Below, one piece after another: positions 61,961-64,000 of a stretch of DNA of 64,000 nt (positions within the stretch are counted from its first letter, which is position 1; every line of letters begins with the position of its first letter). The notes under the pieces were generated by a model. It ran no database searches. It was not told where the DNA came from and worked only from the letters and a program-made list of their open reading frames with translations. The stretch lies in assembly GCA_024036415.1 (NCBI GenBank), contig JAMWET010001633.1, positions 60,001 to 124,000 on the forward strand, given 5' to 3'. The stretch is from Prochilodus magdalenae (lineage: Eukaryota > Chordata > Actinopteri > Characiformes > Prochilodontidae). The position numbers and the translations under genes were made by a program.

Positions 61961-62640
61961 ACCAGTCAAAAGTTTAGACACGGCTCATGGAAGTATGCAG
62001 TCACCTTAAAAAACCTCCAAAGTGGAACTTTACAGGAGGATACACTGGCTTTCTTAATATTTACAGCCTTTAGTGACTTACAAGGTTAATCATGTTACAG
62101 GTAGGCCAATCTAGTGTTAGGAGTCTTGCCCAAGGACTCTTATTAGTGTAGCACAGCATACAACAATCCCAGACCAGGATTCAAACTCCAGTCTCCCACA
62201 TGTGGTGGTGGCTCCCTGGCGGGTAGTGGTGTTACCCACTAAGCTACACCAGCTAACTCGCAGCGGAGGCGGCTATAACAAGCAATTCTGGACCAGTTCT
62301 ATCGGTCTGTCCATCATCAATATTCACTAAACAGAACGGGTACCTAGAGCTTTATTTAAATCTATATTTGGCCACTGTTTCACAGTTCAGTCATATATTT
62401 GCACTAATACTGCAGACAGTACATATGTTCTGCTAATATACCTTTCAGTCTTTATTAGTATATATTGTACATTTTCTTAATCTACATACATACATATCTA
62501 TTTTTGCTTTCTGTAATCTTTTCTTTCTTAATTAGTATGTAGTGCTGTATTTGTTAATACTCATAGTCCAGGAGACTTAGAAGTGGAGATATGGCAAAAA
62601 TATAATACCATGATACAGTAAGAGTATATGTGGTCTACAT
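61961..62640 (+). mobile_element. Tc1-like element remnant, interrupted by a SINE
   Basis: Left terminus ccagtcaaaagtttagacac. The internal piece ttctatcggtctgtccatca (62297) and the subterminal gatatggcaaaaatataata (62590) match the remnant at 22010-22606. The inverted SINE 62078-62275 sits inside. Confidence 0.6.
62078..62275 (-). repeat. tRNA-derived SINE, inverted copy with both promoter boxes
   Basis: On the minus strand, ggtgtagcttagtggg (A box, 62250-62235) and ggagtttgaatcctgg (B box, 62189-62174) are spaced as in a tRNA-derived Pol III promoter. The body with cttgggcaagactcctaaca follows. Same family as 48190-48335. Confidence 0.85.
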
Positions 62641-62899
62641 ATCAGGATATGTACTGTTCTCCTTAGTTGGAACTGTTATGTGTAAGAAAACTTGAGAACC
62701 GAGATTCAAAACAGGAACCAGTCTTCCTGTGGTCGAGCAGCTATCAAGACAAAGAGCAAAAGCAATATGAAAATGATTGGAAATTATATTCAGCACTGAA
62801 TTTATAGAAACAGAAAGCAGCCTGTGATTGGACCGGAGTATTTACATGAACCAATGATAACTGATGACTTCTATTAGAGGCCTATCAGAGTAACAATAA

Positions 62900-64000
62900 G
62901 AAATAATAATATTAAATATCTTTTTTATAGACTACTTTTCATGCTGTTGGCAGCTCAAAGTGCTTTACAGACAGTTCTCATCAGTAATGTGGAAATTAGG
63001 CCAAAGAAACAGCTTATAAGTACCAAGATGATGTAGAGTTTTAATTAAACGCTGAGTTCAAGAGAGACCGCATAGATGTGTATTAAAAGTGAGCACTGAG
63101 TTCGACTGGCTAATAGACGCTGGAATTGAGTTCCACAGTTTAGAATCATAATAACTGAAAGAGGTTTCTCCATGTGTGTGTGTTTTAGAGAAGATACACG
63201 CAGAAGGCCAGTATCTTTTTTCTTTCCCCGAGCTGAACTACTGCCCAAACTCTGTGGTCTAATGCAGAGCTACTGCCCATCCTGTGCGCTCTAATGCTGA
63301 TGCCTCATCTGTCTTGGCTGGGTGCCACTGCTTGCCTGCCACTGCTTGGGTGCCACCAGTTTGCCAGCCATGAAGCTTCTCCTTGTCTTGTGCTGTGAGG
63401 GGGCTTCACTTGCAGCCCGCACACCCATCCAATGATCCTGCTATTTAATCACAGGCTAATCAGCCATTTCCTCTTCTGCCTCAAAAACACTCAACACTTC
63501 TCCTATTATTTCCAATAGCCTATCATCACAGTCTTCCTTCTAACCGGCACTAACAGCTATCCTATATTGCCTAGAACTGTAAAATCGGACCCGTTTTTGT
63601 GTTAGTTGCTATCTGGGGTCGACCTAAAGAGGATGGGTTCCCCTTCTGAGTCTTGGTCTTGGTCTTCCTCTTGCTCTGAGGGAGTTTTTTCTTGCCCCTG
63701 TTGCTTTTGGCTTGCTCATTGGGGGCTTGGACCTGGAAAGCTGCTTTGTGGCAACATCTGTTTTAAAAAGTACGAGATAAATAAACTGGACTTTACATCT
63801 AAGATCATGAGCTGCACCATCAACAGACAGGCATTCTGTGATGTAAGCAGGTGCTAGATTATTTAGAGCTTTACAGACGAGTGGTAGAACTTTCTATTCT
63901 AACAGATACCAGCAGCCAGTGCAGTTTTTTAAATCAAGAGTGATATGAGTTGTAGGGGATGTAATTGTTTTCTTAGGAGCCTCAGTTAGAGGAGCATTAC
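62900..64000 (+). repeat. Nested interspersed repeats
   Basis: The outer repeat (caaagtgctttacagacagt, cacagtttagaatcataata, tagattatttagagctttac) is split at about 63235-63795 by another repeat ending in gctgctttgtggcaacatct and an aataaact tail. Both are of kinds frequent in fish. No host coding sequence was found. The 83-codon frame at 63606-63857 spans the junction and is chance. Confidence 0.55.

Larger units (their letters stand above)
59077..64000 (-). other. Neuroligin intron upstream of the first visible exon (continues off the window)
   Basis: Acceptor AG at 59078-59077 after a T-rich tract. Contains the repeats at 60190-61690, 61045-61290, 61961-62640 and 62900-64000. 59140-60180 shows no gene or clear repeat. 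Confidence 0.85.

Noticed and set aside
62174..62250. A tRNA gene on the minus strand
   Set aside because: The body continues into a SINE with a known relative at 48190-48335.

Overview
This is a window of teleost fish nuclear DNA. The only host gene I can support is the 3' part of a neuroligin, best matched to the NLGN4 (nlgn4x-type) paralogue, on the minus strand. Four coding exons with exact GT/AG junctions are visible: 59076-58924, 44303-44118, 39380-38591 and 37979-37121. They join in one frame to give the last 662 residues. The exons with the start codon, signal peptide and N-terminus lie beyond position 64000. The fish assignment rests on the repeats: Tc1-like elements with teleost-type termini, tRNA-derived SINEs with a teleost-type 3' tail, L2-clade LINE remnants and hAT-like MITEs. 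An otophysan such as a characin, catfish or knifefish is a guess from repeat flavour only.

Layout. Positions 1-37120 lie downstream of the gene and hold no convincing host coding sequence. They contain a Tc1 deletion derivative (1-528, second copy 16492-17016), a decayed Tc1-like copy (about 3582-4400), an 1112-bp hAT-like insertion with an 8-bp target duplication (4578-5689), and an L2 reverse-transcriptase remnant (6955-7965). A 4.5-kb minisatellite of a 30-bp unit (10117-14662) keeps one reading frame open. An 800-bp trinucleotide tract follows at 18400-19200. Three minisatellites of about 40, 43 and 50 bp are packed into 27222-31845, followed by MITEs. Positions 37121-64000 are the neuroligin exons and introns. 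The introns carry MITEs, two copies of a ~700-bp composite element with an internal tRNA-like promoter, an AT-rich array with a ~108-bp higher-order period (49930-51200), two abutting Tc1 elements (53950-56193), a long A/AT/T palindrome (58378-58494) and a degenerate ~120-bp repeat (60190-61690).

How it works together. The neuroligin encodes a postsynaptic adhesion protein with an inactive cholinesterase-like ectodomain, one membrane span, a gephyrin-binding-type tail and a C-terminal PDZ ligand. Nothing else looks functionally linked to it. The rest is transposons and tandem repeats, in places nested. The most unusual features are the open-frame 30-bp minisatellite with an indel-ridden centre, a minisatellite carrying four copies of a consensus splice-donor sequence, and the paired composite elements.
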